Virus record (IMG/VR): IMGVR_UViG_3300027513_000017
Coordinates: 1-58,289 of that record
Reading direction: 5' to 3' (one strand)
Source: a virus
DNA: 58,289 nt
The notes under the pieces: model-generated
Database searches by the model: none
The model's input: the letters and a program-made list of their open reading frames with translations, nothing else
What the model was told of the DNA's origin: nothing
Position numbers and translations under genes: made by a program
Shown: positions 1-8,225 of the stretch, piece by piece
Position numbering within the stretch: the first letter of the stretch is position 1
Layout: each line of letters begins with the position of its first letter

Positions 1-158
1 AGAACGGGCAGATTGTTCCGTTAGGTTTGGATGAGCAGGACACGCCTCCGGTACTGACGGCAATCGTCAGAGGCCGGAAGATGCCGGTGCGTAACTCATC
101 GGGTGTTTATGGAGGTGAGGAGTGGTCTAACAATCCGGTGGATATTCTCCGTTTCATA
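1..158. repeat. Terminal overlap, left copy (circular genome)
   Basis: These bases match 58132-58289 at 157 of 158 positions. The single difference is T at 32 against C at 58163, which turns a GAT codon into GAC (both Asp). The repeat lies inside the tail-tip gene and the reading frame continues through it, so it is most simply the overlap of a circularly assembled genome. A true short direct terminal repeat is less likely because it would split a structural gene. The mismatch suggests mixed strains in the sample. Confidence 0.93.
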
Positions 159-3100
159 ATGACGGACTCCAAGTTTGTGAATGTTGATGAAGCATTCATG
201 GACGACGCGGTTCTCCATCTAACCGCGCAACATTGCGACGCTCCGATTCTCGATGATTCGGGTTCACAGATTATCGTTATCCCAAGCATTGAGGAACCGA
301 TCGCAGGTGATGCGTTTTCCCGGTATCGAGCAACAGGAATCTATACGCCTCGTTATTTCCTCTACAACAATCTTGGAGACGGATCGCTCATTCCCGAGTT
401 TGTGGATGGGCCATATATCGGTATCGATCAGGGTGGTTCACTTCCCGATCCGAGCGTATCAACTGATCCGACGTTTCTAAGTCAGAAACCCTTAATCAAG
501 AGATACACGTTCAACTCAACGATTAGTGAGGAAGTTAGGGCCACAGACTTCATCAACAAGACTCTCCTCCCGTCCTTCAAAGGCTTTTTAAGAGTCAACA
601 AGAACGGGAAGATAGAGATCCGCTCAGAAGTCTCTTCCGACTCCACGAGACTGCGAACGGCAACGGCAGTGGGAGCGACTTCAATCCCTGTTTTAGACGT
701 GACTCCGTGGAAGACAGGGCCGGAACTCTTGAAGGGGCGAGTCCTACTAGGCTTTGGATTAACTACCAGTGAGGTTAGAACGCCCTCCGCCGCTGATTAT
801 TCCACGTCAGGTAACGCGATAACCCTCACGGCGTCGGGAAGCGGCACAGTGACCGCTACAGCGTCAGGAGCCACGCTCTCAGGTGGGTCTACATCTGTTC
901 CAGCAACGGGGACGATAACGATCGGCGGCGGTTCAACTGTTCCGGCTGGCGTGAGCTATCAGAATGACTTCGGGATGACGACTGGAGCGGGCGGAGCGAT
1001 TACCGTCACGTCAGGAGGTTGGGGTAATTCCGGTGCCGCAACAGTTGCATCAATCGCACTGGCTGATGACGGTCAATTTGGTGGCGTGTTAGGACTTGGC
1101 ACGATTGTTTTGGGCTTAGGCTATTCGGACTCTCCGACCACTAACACCGATCTGGAATATGGACTGCAGTTGAATGGGCCATCAGGCATTGCGAGTTTGA
1201 TTATCAGTGGGGCCGCTCCGGTCGCCTTGATTCCCTGCTCTCCTGGAGATCGCTTTGATGTGATCAAACAGGATGGAGTGATTCGCTTCACTAAGAACGG
1301 AGCAATCATCAATACCGGCAGCATAGCCATTCCCGCTGTCACGGGAACGCTCTACGGGAACGTGGTCGGATTCACCAATGGCGCGAATCTTACCTCTGCG
1401 GAAATGGGCACAGCAGATGTAGCAGGCGGCACGGTCAACATTGCTATTGGCGGAATTGCAGTTAGCTACGAGTTTGGGGCCGACGTGATCGAAGGCATCG
1501 CAGCCATGATCGCCGCGTACATCAATGCTAATCAGAGATTGAATAAGTTTATTCGGGCGACGTGGGATTCAAGCAATCCTGAAGTAATCACGATTACTTG
1601 TCTACACGGGGCGTTGACTGTCCCTGCTTTACTCAAAGCTCACACAACGGCACTAGCCGATCCTACTTCTGCACCCACAGCAGCAGGATCGTCAGGCGGA
1701 TCACTTCCGGCAGGCACTTATTTTCTGGCGTATTCAGATGTGAATGCGATCGGTGAGACTTATCTAACTGCTTCGGCTTCTGTAGTCGTGACGGCTAATC
1801 AGAAGATCGACGTGAGTTCCATTGCTGCGTTAGTCGGCACCTCGAGAAATTACTATCTGAGTGAGAGTGCAGGATCGACAAATCTCCGTTTCGTTGCTAA
1901 CCGCACAAACAACACTAATTTCTCGATCACTGATGTTCCTGAAGTCGGGGCCGCGCAGTCTCCAACCTGGAACCAGACCGCAGAGGAACTATTAAGAGTT
2001 GCGAAGTCCTTTGCTACTAATTCACAGGATATTTATCCCGAGTGGAAAGCATCGTTCGGGGTAACGATGAGCGACACTTATCTCCCGACTGTTTTGAATG
2101 GTCATAAGTATCAGGTCACTACCGCAGGCACGACAGGCACCACAGAACCCACTTGGCCCACAACCGCAGGAGGTACTGTTGCTAGTGGGACAGCGGTCTT
2201 CACCGAAACAGGATCGACTGTCTTAGCGCAAGCCGGACTATCACGATCGAATGTAATTAAGAACTCCTTCAAGTGGCCTTTGGGTTCAAGACAGTCGACA
2301 GTCAACCAGATCAAGACTGCATATCGCTCGGCTAAGGATGACTTCGCCCTTCAACCTCTGACAGTTAATGACTACACGCATCAAGCCTATGTAAAGAAGA
2401 AATATCCGTTGGAGATCGATCTAAGTGGTGTCGATAACTTCAACCAGGCTAAACGTCTGTGCAATTTCAATCTCTCGAAGTATCGGGAAGGCGATCATTT
2501 CCATGCTCTCGGTACTGGGCCGTCAGGTCTGGTACTCGAAGAAGGAGACGTGATTTGCACGTCTGATGATTCAGGCGGGTTGATAAACGTAGTAACAAGA
2601 ATTGAAGAATTAAGAATCACCAAAGACCATGACGTTTATATAACGCAGGCGCGTAGATACTCCACTTTAATGTTTTCTGATGACGTGGGTTCGCATCGGA
2701 TTCCTCTAGCTTCCACTCTCAGATTCGCAGCCACTAAAGACACACTAGCAGAGTTCATCGACACGATAGCTATTCGAGATTCAGATGCGATGGTGCCCGG
2801 CTTCAAGATTGCTCTGTCTCACGATCTAGCTGTCGAAGGAGACTGGCGTGGAGCTTCTGTGTGGGCCGACTTTGGTGATGGCTACAAGTTCTTAAAGAAG
2901 CATGACGTAGCAGCGACAATTGGCACGTGTGACACCACACTCGGAGCCGTCAGCGACATAGAAGTCTTCGATGAGATCAATACAGTTGATTTCACCCTTG
3001 ACTATGAGGATGGACAGTTTGGCGATGACATGACTGAAGCCGAGTTGCTAGCTAACCCTTATCGTCGGCTGTTCTTAATTGGTGATGAGTATGTACAAGC

Positions 3101-4262
3101 AGGCACTAACGTCTCGAATGGAAGCCGCTCGTACACTGAATCGGACTTCTTACGCGGTAGGTTTGAAACTGATGATGATGTGATTCATTCAGCGAGTGAG
3201 CGCGTGGTCTATATGAATGGGGCAGAGATATTTGTTGAACTGCCGATCTCTCAAGTGGGCATTCCGTTCAATATAAAAGTTGTCACTACGAATCAGGACG
3301 TTGCAGATGCGACAGCGATTCCGTTTACGTGGGCGGGGAATAATGTTCGACCGCGCAAGATTACAGAGATCTACATTGCCAAAGACGGATCGAATGATTG
3401 GTTAATTCAATTCTTGGGCCATCCGCGACCGTTTGAAATGCCCGCTGAGTATGTGGTTGAGATTTGGGAAGACCACACGCGAAACGATCCGACCAAACTA
3501 AAACGGAGACTCCCCGTTACGGAGGGAACGACGCACGCGTGCTTGCTGAATTCGTCAGGGTCAACCTATGTGCAGGAAGACGATCCCGAAGGTGTACCAG
3601 GGGGTCTTATTCGCGTTGAAGATACTCACGCTGATAAGAACAATCTACACGGAGACGGCATTGCGGATGTCAACGGTCAAACGCTCGAAGACATCAAGAA
3701 CACGTTCACTCGTTTCAGTTTCACGTTGGCGATTGAAGACTCAGGTACTGGCATAGGTAAATCGGTGAGTGCTGGACTGATTAGCGAAGATGGAGTCACA
3801 ACACCACCGACATTCAATACAAGCCTCTCGCCCGCTGTAGTGAGGTTGTCCGATGACACAGGAACAGTAAACGAGATTGTTTCTACCTACGGCACAACAG
3901 TCTCATCCAGCACACTAGGAAGTGGTGGTGATATTTCCCAACGGTACGCCATCATTCTGAGCGGCACTGAGTATCGCGTTTATCGAGACTATGAGGCCGC
4001 AGGCGGGCAAGTGCCGTTAGCAATTATCCCTGCTCCAAGCGCAGGGTTCCCGTTCCCTCTGCGATTGAAAATGAACATCGACCAAATCAACGGCGATGAA
4101 GTACACGTCACTAACGTCACCGCAGGCGGCGCACTTAGACCAACAACCATCTATTCCTTGGCGGAACAACTGGAGGATTTCGGGGTTGAGCAGAGCATGT
4201 TATTTCTCCGCATCTACCAGAAAGGCAGATATGCAGACATCGGAGATCCGGTTGACTTCTAA
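1..4262 (+). CDS. Tail tip / central fibre protein, C-terminal 1,420 residues (gene continues from 57153)
   Basis: This is the 3' part of a gene that begins at 57153 and crosses the circle junction in frame, giving about 1,746 aa. Position 3 starts a whole codon, so the TTG at 27 is internal and not a start. The order after the distal tail gene is that of a siphophage tail-tip (lambda gpJ-like) protein. The middle of this part holds Gly/Ser/Thr-rich beta segments, a ConA/SPRY-like stretch (about 1030-1400, with SPGDRFDV and IRFTKNG) and a GTTEPTWPTT motif (about 2130-2165) common in phage tail proteins. The later part (about 2270-3250) looks like the TIM-barrel-associated tip region, followed by a VRPRKITEIYIAKDG module (about 3340-3500). 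The role is baseplate hub and fibre attachment. The family call is firm; domain borders are estimates. Confidence 0.85.
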   Translation, partial: NGQIVPLGLDEQDTPPVLTAIVRGRKMPVRNSSGVYGGEEWSNNPVDILRFIMTDSKFVNVDEAFMDDAVLHLTAQHCDAPILDDSGSQIIVIPSIEEPIAGDAFSRYRATGIYTPRYFLYNNLGDGSLIPEFVDGPYIGIDQGGSLPDPSVSTDPTFLSQKPLIKRYTFNSTISEEVRATDFINKTLLPSFKGFLRVNKNGKIEIRSEVSSDSTRLRTATAVGATSIPVLDVTPWKTGPELLKGRVLLGFGLTTSEVRTPSAADYSTSGNAITLTASGSGTVTATASGATLSGGSTSVPATGTITIGGGSTVPAGVSYQNDFGMTTGAGGAITVTSGGWGNSGAATVASIALADDGQFGGVLGLGTIVLGLGYSDSPTTNTDLEYGLQLNGPSGIASLIISGAAPVALIPCSPGDRFDVIKQDGVIRFTKNGAIINTGSIAIPAVTGTLYGNVVGFTNGANLTSAEMGTADVAGGTVNIAIGGIAVSYEFGADVIEGIAAMIAAYINANQRLNKFIRATWDSSNPEVITITCLHGALTVPALLKAHTTALADPTSAPTAAGSSGGSLPAGTYFLAYSDVNAIGETYLTASASVVVTANQKIDVSSIAALVGTSRNYYLSESAGSTNLRFVANRTNNTNFSITDVPEVGAAQSPTWNQTAEELLRVAKSFATNSQDIYPEWKASFGVTMSDTYLPTVLNGHKYQVTTAGTTGTTEPTWPTTAGGTVASGTAVFTETGSTVLAQAGLSRSNVIKNSFKWPLGSRQSTVNQIKTAYRSAKDDFALQPLTVNDYTHQAYVKKKYPLEIDLSGVDNFNQAKRLCNFNLSKYREGDHFHALGTGPSGLVLEEGDVICTSDDSGGLINVVTRIEELRITKDHDVYITQARRYSTLMFSDDVGSHRIPLASTLRFAATKDTLAEFIDTIAIRDSDAMVPGFKIALSHDLAVEGDWRGASVWADFGDGYKFLKKHDVAATIGTCDTTLGAVSDIEVFDEINTVDFTLDYEDGQFGDDMTEAELLANPYRRLFLIGDEYVQAGTNVSNGSRSYTESDFLRGRFETDDDVIHSASERVVYMNGAEIFVELPISQVGIPFNIKVVTTNQDVADATAIPFTWAGNNVRPRKITEIYIAKDGSNDWLIQFLGHPRPFEMPAEYVVEIWEDHTRNDPTKLKRRLPVTEGTTHACLLNSSGSTYVQEDDPEGVPGGLIRVEDTHADKNNLHGDGIADVNGQTLEDIKNTFTRFSFTLAIEDSGTGIGKSVSAGLISEDGVTTPPTFNTSLSPAVVRLSDDTGTVNEIVSTYGTTVSSSTLGSGGDISQRYAIILSGTEYRVYRDYEAAGGQVPLAIIPAPSAGFPFPLRLKMNIDQINGDEVHVTNVTAGGALRPTTIYSLAEQLEDFGVEQSMLFLRIYQKGRYADIGDPVDF

Positions 4263-4283
4263 AACTCAACAGGAAGGTTGTCA

Positions 4284-4419
4284 GGGTCGCTCTTGGTGCA
4301 AATTAGATTGCGCCCGACCTTGCGGCAGGTACGCTCGACGGGTAGCGGGGCGGTAACAGCTTCACCCGCAGACAGGCGACTAAAGCGGTCGCGTGATGGT
4401 TCAAATGGGTCTGCCGCAA
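4284..4419 (+). ncRNA. Structured RNA candidate between tail genes, partly tRNA-like
   Basis: The 292-base gap 4263-4554 has no convincing gene but contains nested inverted repeats. TTGCGGCAG (4320-4328) is a perfect complement of CTGCCGCAA (4411-4419). Just before it is a hairpin, GGTGCAA (4295-4301) with TTGCGCC (4308-4314), extended by GGGTCG (4284-4289) with CGACCT (4315-4320). Inside the long loop are CGCT/AGCG around an 8-nt loop, resembling a D arm, GCGAC/GTCGC around 7 nt, and GGTTCAAAT, like a T loop, beside the 9-bp helix. The T stem does not pair and no CCA follows, so it is not a canonical tRNA. It could be a tRNA relic, a processing element or an mRNA structure. Confidence 0.35.
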
Positions 4420-4554
4420 AAGGGGCACGAAGTAGAAGCATAAACAACGTAAAGGTGTGGAACATGTGTGGAATCGACTCGTTTCTTTGAGGTTTTCAAC
4501 CTAGCACTGAGAGTACCAGCAACCTCCGCACCGTTCAAAGCGAAAGGCGTACAA

Positions 4555-4716
4555 ATGGCGGACGACATTAAAGACGTGAGACCAAGACAAGTGACTGACA
4601 TTCGGATTGAACGCGATGGGCCATACGACTTGATTTGCTTCACCTCGGAGTCTCACCCCGAAGAAGAGCCAATGGACTACACCTTAGAGATTTGGAAAGA
4701 CGATAAACGTGGCTGA
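4555..4716 (+). CDS. 53-aa paralogue of an internal tail-tip domain
   Basis: The protein starts MADDIKDVRPRQVTDIRIER and aligns along most of its length with the segment of the tail-tip protein encoded near 3340-3500: VRPR(K/Q)(I/V)T(E/D)I, then (K/R)DG, HP, and Y..EIW.D..R occur in both, in order and spacing. It is therefore a free-standing copy of one structural module. ATG 4555 is preferred over upstream starts because GAAAGG lies just ahead and the similarity begins soon after it. It overlaps the next gene by 8 bp. A small accessory tail or fibre-connecting protein is a reasonable inference; function is otherwise unknown. Confidence 0.7.
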   Translation: MADDIKDVRPRQVTDIRIERDGPYDLICFTSESHPEEEPMDYTLEIWKDDKRG

Positions 4717-7471
4717 AGGAATAGGACTCACTAAAGAAGTAACTACGCTGCTGACTCCCTCGAAGTACGGGACGGTTCGCGCATGGTTCGACGCCTCACA
4801 AGAATCATTTGCTAACGATGATGCAGTAGCTAACTTCTCTGACTGGTCAGGGAATAATTACGATCTCCTCCAAGCTACGGGAGCGAATAAACCTCTCTTC
4901 AAGCTCAACGCTGCTAATGGGCGTCCAGCGTTGCTCTTTGATGGGGTCAACGACCGGATGGCTACGGCAAGTTTCGGGTCGAGTCCTCAGCCGATAACTA
5001 TCTACCTGGTTGCTAAATCCACAGGGTCAACAGCCGCGCACAGAGTCTTAGCTGATGGTATCGGGGCGAGCAATCGGCATCTCATTTACTCAGCGATCTC
5101 CACCGGACTCCCGACGTTCGGGGCGGGTTCGGCTGTTCAAGGATTTGAAGACTTCGGGGATGACTGGTTCCTGATTACCGCAGTTTTCAACGGCGCAGAT
5201 TCAAAGTTCATCGTTAATGACATTCTCTCTGCTACAGGGAACATCGGCACACAAACACTCACGGGAATAACTCTTGGTTCCGCGCACGATGGATCATCTC
5301 CGTGGGCCGGATACATTGCCCAAGCGATTTACTTTGACGGAACTCTAACCACTGACAGCGATTACACCGTCAGACGAGCCTTGCAAGCGCAGTACAAGAT
5401 TCCTTATTTCGATCCATCTTCGATCTCAGGTCTGCACAGTAAGTACATGGCCGACACGCTGAGACTCCGAGATGGAGAACTCGTAGACGAATGGGAAGAT
5501 ACTGTTAGCGCAAAGAACGTCCTGCAAGCGACAGCAGCCGATCAGCCTGCACTAATCCGTGATGAATTGAATCACCATCCGGTCTTGAGATTTGATGTAA
5601 CTAACTACCTCACGTCTGATTCGTTCACGACGATCAACCAACCAAGAACATTCTTTATAGTCGCTAAGAATAGTTCCACCGCAGCGCATCACGTTTTGTT
5701 TGATGGTGTCTCCGCTCCACCACAAAACCAGATGTACTTTGAGAACTCAACAGGAAAGTTAGTTATCTCTGCGGGTACAGAACTTAAAACTACTTACGGA
5801 GTCGGGACTGACTGGGCGGTGTGGGTAGCGGTCTACAACGGATCGTCGTCGGCCATCTATCAAAACGGGGAGCAGATAGCATCAGGAACGGCAAACACTC
5901 AAGGACTTGATCGGTTCAGAATTGGCGCGCTTCACAACGCCACGTTTCCATTTCTTGGTGACTACTACGCGCTGCTCCATTGGGACGGCGATCTGTCCGC
6001 TTCAAACAGTCTCCTTATCATTGTCGGGTGGCTAAGAGTCCTTACTGCACTTTACGATCCGATTCCTCTGCCGACGTTACCAGCCATCTTCTTTGCTGAT
6101 TACGATCTGAATCAACCGAACTATGGATCATACTCAGGTGATTCCATTCGGGTAGTAGATTCAGGAGCCGGAATACATGAGATTGGATTCGATGCGAATG
6201 GGAAACTAGACCGAGCACAGGCAGATGCCATCGAACCGGATCTAAAAGTAACAATCATTTATGACAAGTCGGGAAACGGGCGGAACGCGACGGCAACAGG
6301 TGGTGACTGGCTGTTGAAGTGGGACGTTCGCGGCGTTCCTTACCTCGAAGCGCAACACGTTGACGCTCGCTTTAAGACTGCCTCAACGTACAGTTGGGCC
6401 GCTCCAAAAGTGTTTTCCGTCGCTTCGACCAACGACGATGAGACGAACACTTATCTATGGGACTTGGGTGGCAATTTCTTTGCCTACAACGCGACCACAG
6501 AAGCAGTCTATGACTTACCTACATATCCACCGAACTTAGGGTTTGCTTATAACGGGACGCAGTTGTTTTCTCCGGTCTTCACGCCTGACAGTTTTCCTCT
6601 TTACACGAATGAGACGGCACCAGGACTACATCATCGCTATGTAAAGTTCCAAGCAGGCAATGATGAACTGTGGGCCGACGGTGCGCTACTCGTAACCGCT
6701 GGCAATGCAGGAGACACGGGACGCACAGGAGCAATCTGCATTGGCAACTTTGATACAGGAGGCTTTGGCGGCCTACAGCGTTACTACGATCTCAAGGTTG
6801 TCGAAGGCGCGATCACCGACGCTAATCGAGATACGATCATCGCTTATCAACAAGAGAACTCGCAGTGTAATCAGGAACACGTTTGCGTCGTACTTGGTGA
6901 CTCACTCGCCTATGGATATGACGGAGGATCGATCTACAGCGCACCGTTGCTAGGGAGCCTCAGCGATCATCTGCAAGACGCGTTAGGGATGGAGTGGAAC
7001 GTCTGGAACATGGGCCGGACAGGTGATACCACTGGAGAAGTCATCAGCAGTGGGATTCTGGACTATGCGATTGAAAAGTATCGTCCGGGTAAGTTGAACA
7101 AAGTCATTCTCAATGGTTGCTTTAACGACTTCAATGATGATGTTGCGGTAGCGACGACTAAAGCAAACTTGATAACCACTATCTCGACTCTACAAGCCGC
7201 AGGGTTTGAAGTTTATCTAAGGACACCCCCGCGATCGGCATTCACAAGCGAGAACTGGAAAGGCTATGACGCTTACCGTGCGGGCTTGATTACGTGGATG
7301 CTAGCGGGAACGTCCGGCGCGAATGGGATTGTTGATGAGACTGGAGATCCAAACATAGGAACCAGTGGAGACCCAACCAATACGACTTACTTCTTTAGTG
7401 ACAAGATCCACGGCAAGAGTCCTTACTATCAGATCGTTGCTGACTTAGCGTTACCGTTCATTGTTCCGTAG
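4709..7471 (+). CDS. Tail fibre with LamG-like repeats and a C-terminal SGNH/GDSL esterase domain
   Basis: 920 aa. Residues about 15-230, 240-450 and 460-715 are successive concanavalin-A/LamG-like units, recognisable by repeated W..S..N.N.LLQAT and G.P.L.F.G.N motifs. The C-terminal 200 residues carry SGNH hydrolase blocks: GDSLAYG (block I Ser), NMGRTGDT (Gly), NGCFNDF (block III Asn) and DKIHGKSPYY (Asp-His). All four catalytic blocks are present, so an active esterase, likely a glycan O-deacetylase on the host surface, is predicted. It follows the tail-tip genes and should sit on the virion as a receptor-binding depolymerase. Confidence 0.85.
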   Translation: MAEGIGLTKEVTTLLTPSKYGTVRAWFDASQESFANDDAVANFSDWSGNNYDLLQATGANKPLFKLNAANGRPALLFDGVNDRMATASFGSSPQPITIYLVAKSTGSTAAHRVLADGIGASNRHLIYSAISTGLPTFGAGSAVQGFEDFGDDWFLITAVFNGADSKFIVNDILSATGNIGTQTLTGITLGSAHDGSSPWAGYIAQAIYFDGTLTTDSDYTVRRALQAQYKIPYFDPSSISGLHSKYMADTLRLRDGELVDEWEDTVSAKNVLQATAADQPALIRDELNHHPVLRFDVTNYLTSDSFTTINQPRTFFIVAKNSSTAAHHVLFDGVSAPPQNQMYFENSTGKLVISAGTELKTTYGVGTDWAVWVAVYNGSSSAIYQNGEQIASGTANTQGLDRFRIGALHNATFPFLGDYYALLHWDGDLSASNSLLIIVGWLRVLTALYDPIPLPTLPAIFFADYDLNQPNYGSYSGDSIRVVDSGAGIHEIGFDANGKLDRAQADAIEPDLKVTIIYDKSGNGRNATATGGDWLLKWDVRGVPYLEAQHVDARFKTASTYSWAAPKVFSVASTNDDETNTYLWDLGGNFFAYNATTEAVYDLPTYPPNLGFAYNGTQLFSPVFTPDSFPLYTNETAPGLHHRYVKFQAGNDELWADGALLVTAGNAGDTGRTGAICIGNFDTGGFGGLQRYYDLKVVEGAITDANRDTIIAYQQENSQCNQEHVCVVLGDSLAYGYDGGSIYSAPLLGSLSDHLQDALGMEWNVWNMGRTGDTTGEVISSGILDYAIEKYRPGKLNKVILNGCFNDFNDDVAVATTKANLITTISTLQAAGFEVYLRTPPRSAFTSENWKGYDAYRAGLITWMLAGTSGANGIVDETGDPNIGTSGDPTNTTYFFSDKIHGKSPYYQIVADLALPFIVP

Positions 7472-7489
7472 GACTGACAGCGTTATAAT
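7461..7489 (+). promoter_or_regulatory. Predicted promoter with perfect -10, possibly giving a leaderless mRNA
   Basis: TTGTTC (7461-7466), a 17-bp spacer and a consensus TATAAT (7484-7489) lie over the end of the fibre gene. The next ATG is at 7497, only 7 nt after the -10 box, where transcription would normally start. The ATG has no purine-rich Shine-Dalgarno ahead of it. Together this suggests a leaderless transcript for the 92-aa gene. Confidence 0.45.
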
Positions 7490-7496
7490 TCAGGGC

Positions 7497-7775
7497 ATGA
7501 AAACGCTAACCCTTCAGAGTGGTACAGGCCAAACCGTAGACGTTCAACGCCCTTGCGATCTGCACGGAACTAACATGATCATCACTCAAACAATGAGTGG
7601 GCGTGAGTATGTTGATGTTAGTTGGAAATGCGAGATCGCTGGATGTGAATACGTCGTGCGGTATGAAGTTCCACCTGAGACCGCTTTCCCGAATACCTTT
7701 CCAAAAGAGACGCTAATGAGCGAGACGCTTTCGTTTGGCCGACGCGCTCCTATGCATACACTCTGGCCCTGCTAA
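7497..7775 (+). CDS. Hypothetical protein, 92 aa, cysteine-containing
   Basis: I do not recognise the family. The protein has CDLHG, then about 24 residues later CEIAGC, and ends in a Cys, a pattern compatible with metal binding. The start at ATG 7497 is chosen because it sits directly downstream of the TATAAT box at 7484-7489. It lies between the SGNH fibre gene and a Tat-signal gene, in the host-interaction part of the late region, so an accessory role there is possible. Confidence 0.55.
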   Translation: MKTLTLQSGTGQTVDVQRPCDLHGTNMIITQTMSGREYVDVSWKCEIAGCEYVVRYEVPPETAFPNTFPKETLMSETLSFGRRAPMHTLWPC

Positions 7776-7780
7776 GCAAA

Positions 7781-8158
7781 ATGCAAAGACGCTCCTTCAT
7801 CGGTGCTTTAATAGGTGGTCTAGCGGCCCTGCCGTTAGTGAATCGTTTTGTGTCGGCGGCTCCGACAGAATCGGACCGTTATGTGATGGACGCTGTTCAT
7901 TTGAACGATGCTGACTACGGAAGAATGGTAGAAAGCTGGCTTGACCGCTCAGGCAATGGAAACCACCTCATACAGAACGACGTTGTGAAGCGACCACAGT
8001 ACCGCGTTGAGGTTCGCGGAATCCATGATAGTGATGACAGCGCACCAAGACGCGTTTTCCTCGTTGACGAACCTCGCGTCACTTACACCGCCAAGATGCA
8101 GGAAATGGACTTCGGTTACACTCAAGCCGAAGTTTCCCTCTACGTAGTTCCTCTCTAA
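7781..8158 (+). CDS. Tat-signal protein with a LamG-like remnant, 125 aa
   Basis: The N-terminus is MQRRSFIGALIGGLAALPLV followed by NRFVSAA. The twin arginine with SF, a hydrophobic core and an A-x-A-like end match a twin-arginine (Tat) export signal, which is rare in phage proteins. After it comes ESWLDRSGNGNHLIQND, which matches the opening strand of the LamG-like units in the fibre gene just upstream. Only about half of such a domain is present, so the gene may be a truncated fibre unit that acquired a signal peptide. Export to the periplasm or cell surface is inferred; the purpose is unknown. Confidence 0.6.
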   Translation: MQRRSFIGALIGGLAALPLVNRFVSAAPTESDRYVMDAVHLNDADYGRMVESWLDRSGNGNHLIQNDVVKRPQYRVEVRGIHDSDDSAPRRVFLVDEPRVTYTAKMQEMDFGYTQAEVSLYVVPL

Positions 8159-8225
8159 AACTTAAATATCTTTCCAGTTGTAGTCTGTCCTCGCAGTTAT
8201 CCAGTCTGCTTTGGAAGGTGTTTAC

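Noticed and set aside
27-4262. A separate gene starting with TTG at 27
   Set aside because: The frame is open through the start of the window and continues exactly from 57153-58289 across the circular overlap. The TTG is internal to the tail-tip gene.
4320-4419. A functional tRNA
   Set aside because: Acceptor-like and D-arm-like helices are present, but the T stem cannot pair, there is no T at the expected loop position and no CCA follows.
4278-4490. A 70-aa Arg/Ser-rich reading frame in the gap after the tail-tip gene
   Set aside because: It has a TTG start placed directly against the purine stretch, a composition typical of random translation, and it overlaps the strong inverted repeats, which explain the sequence better.
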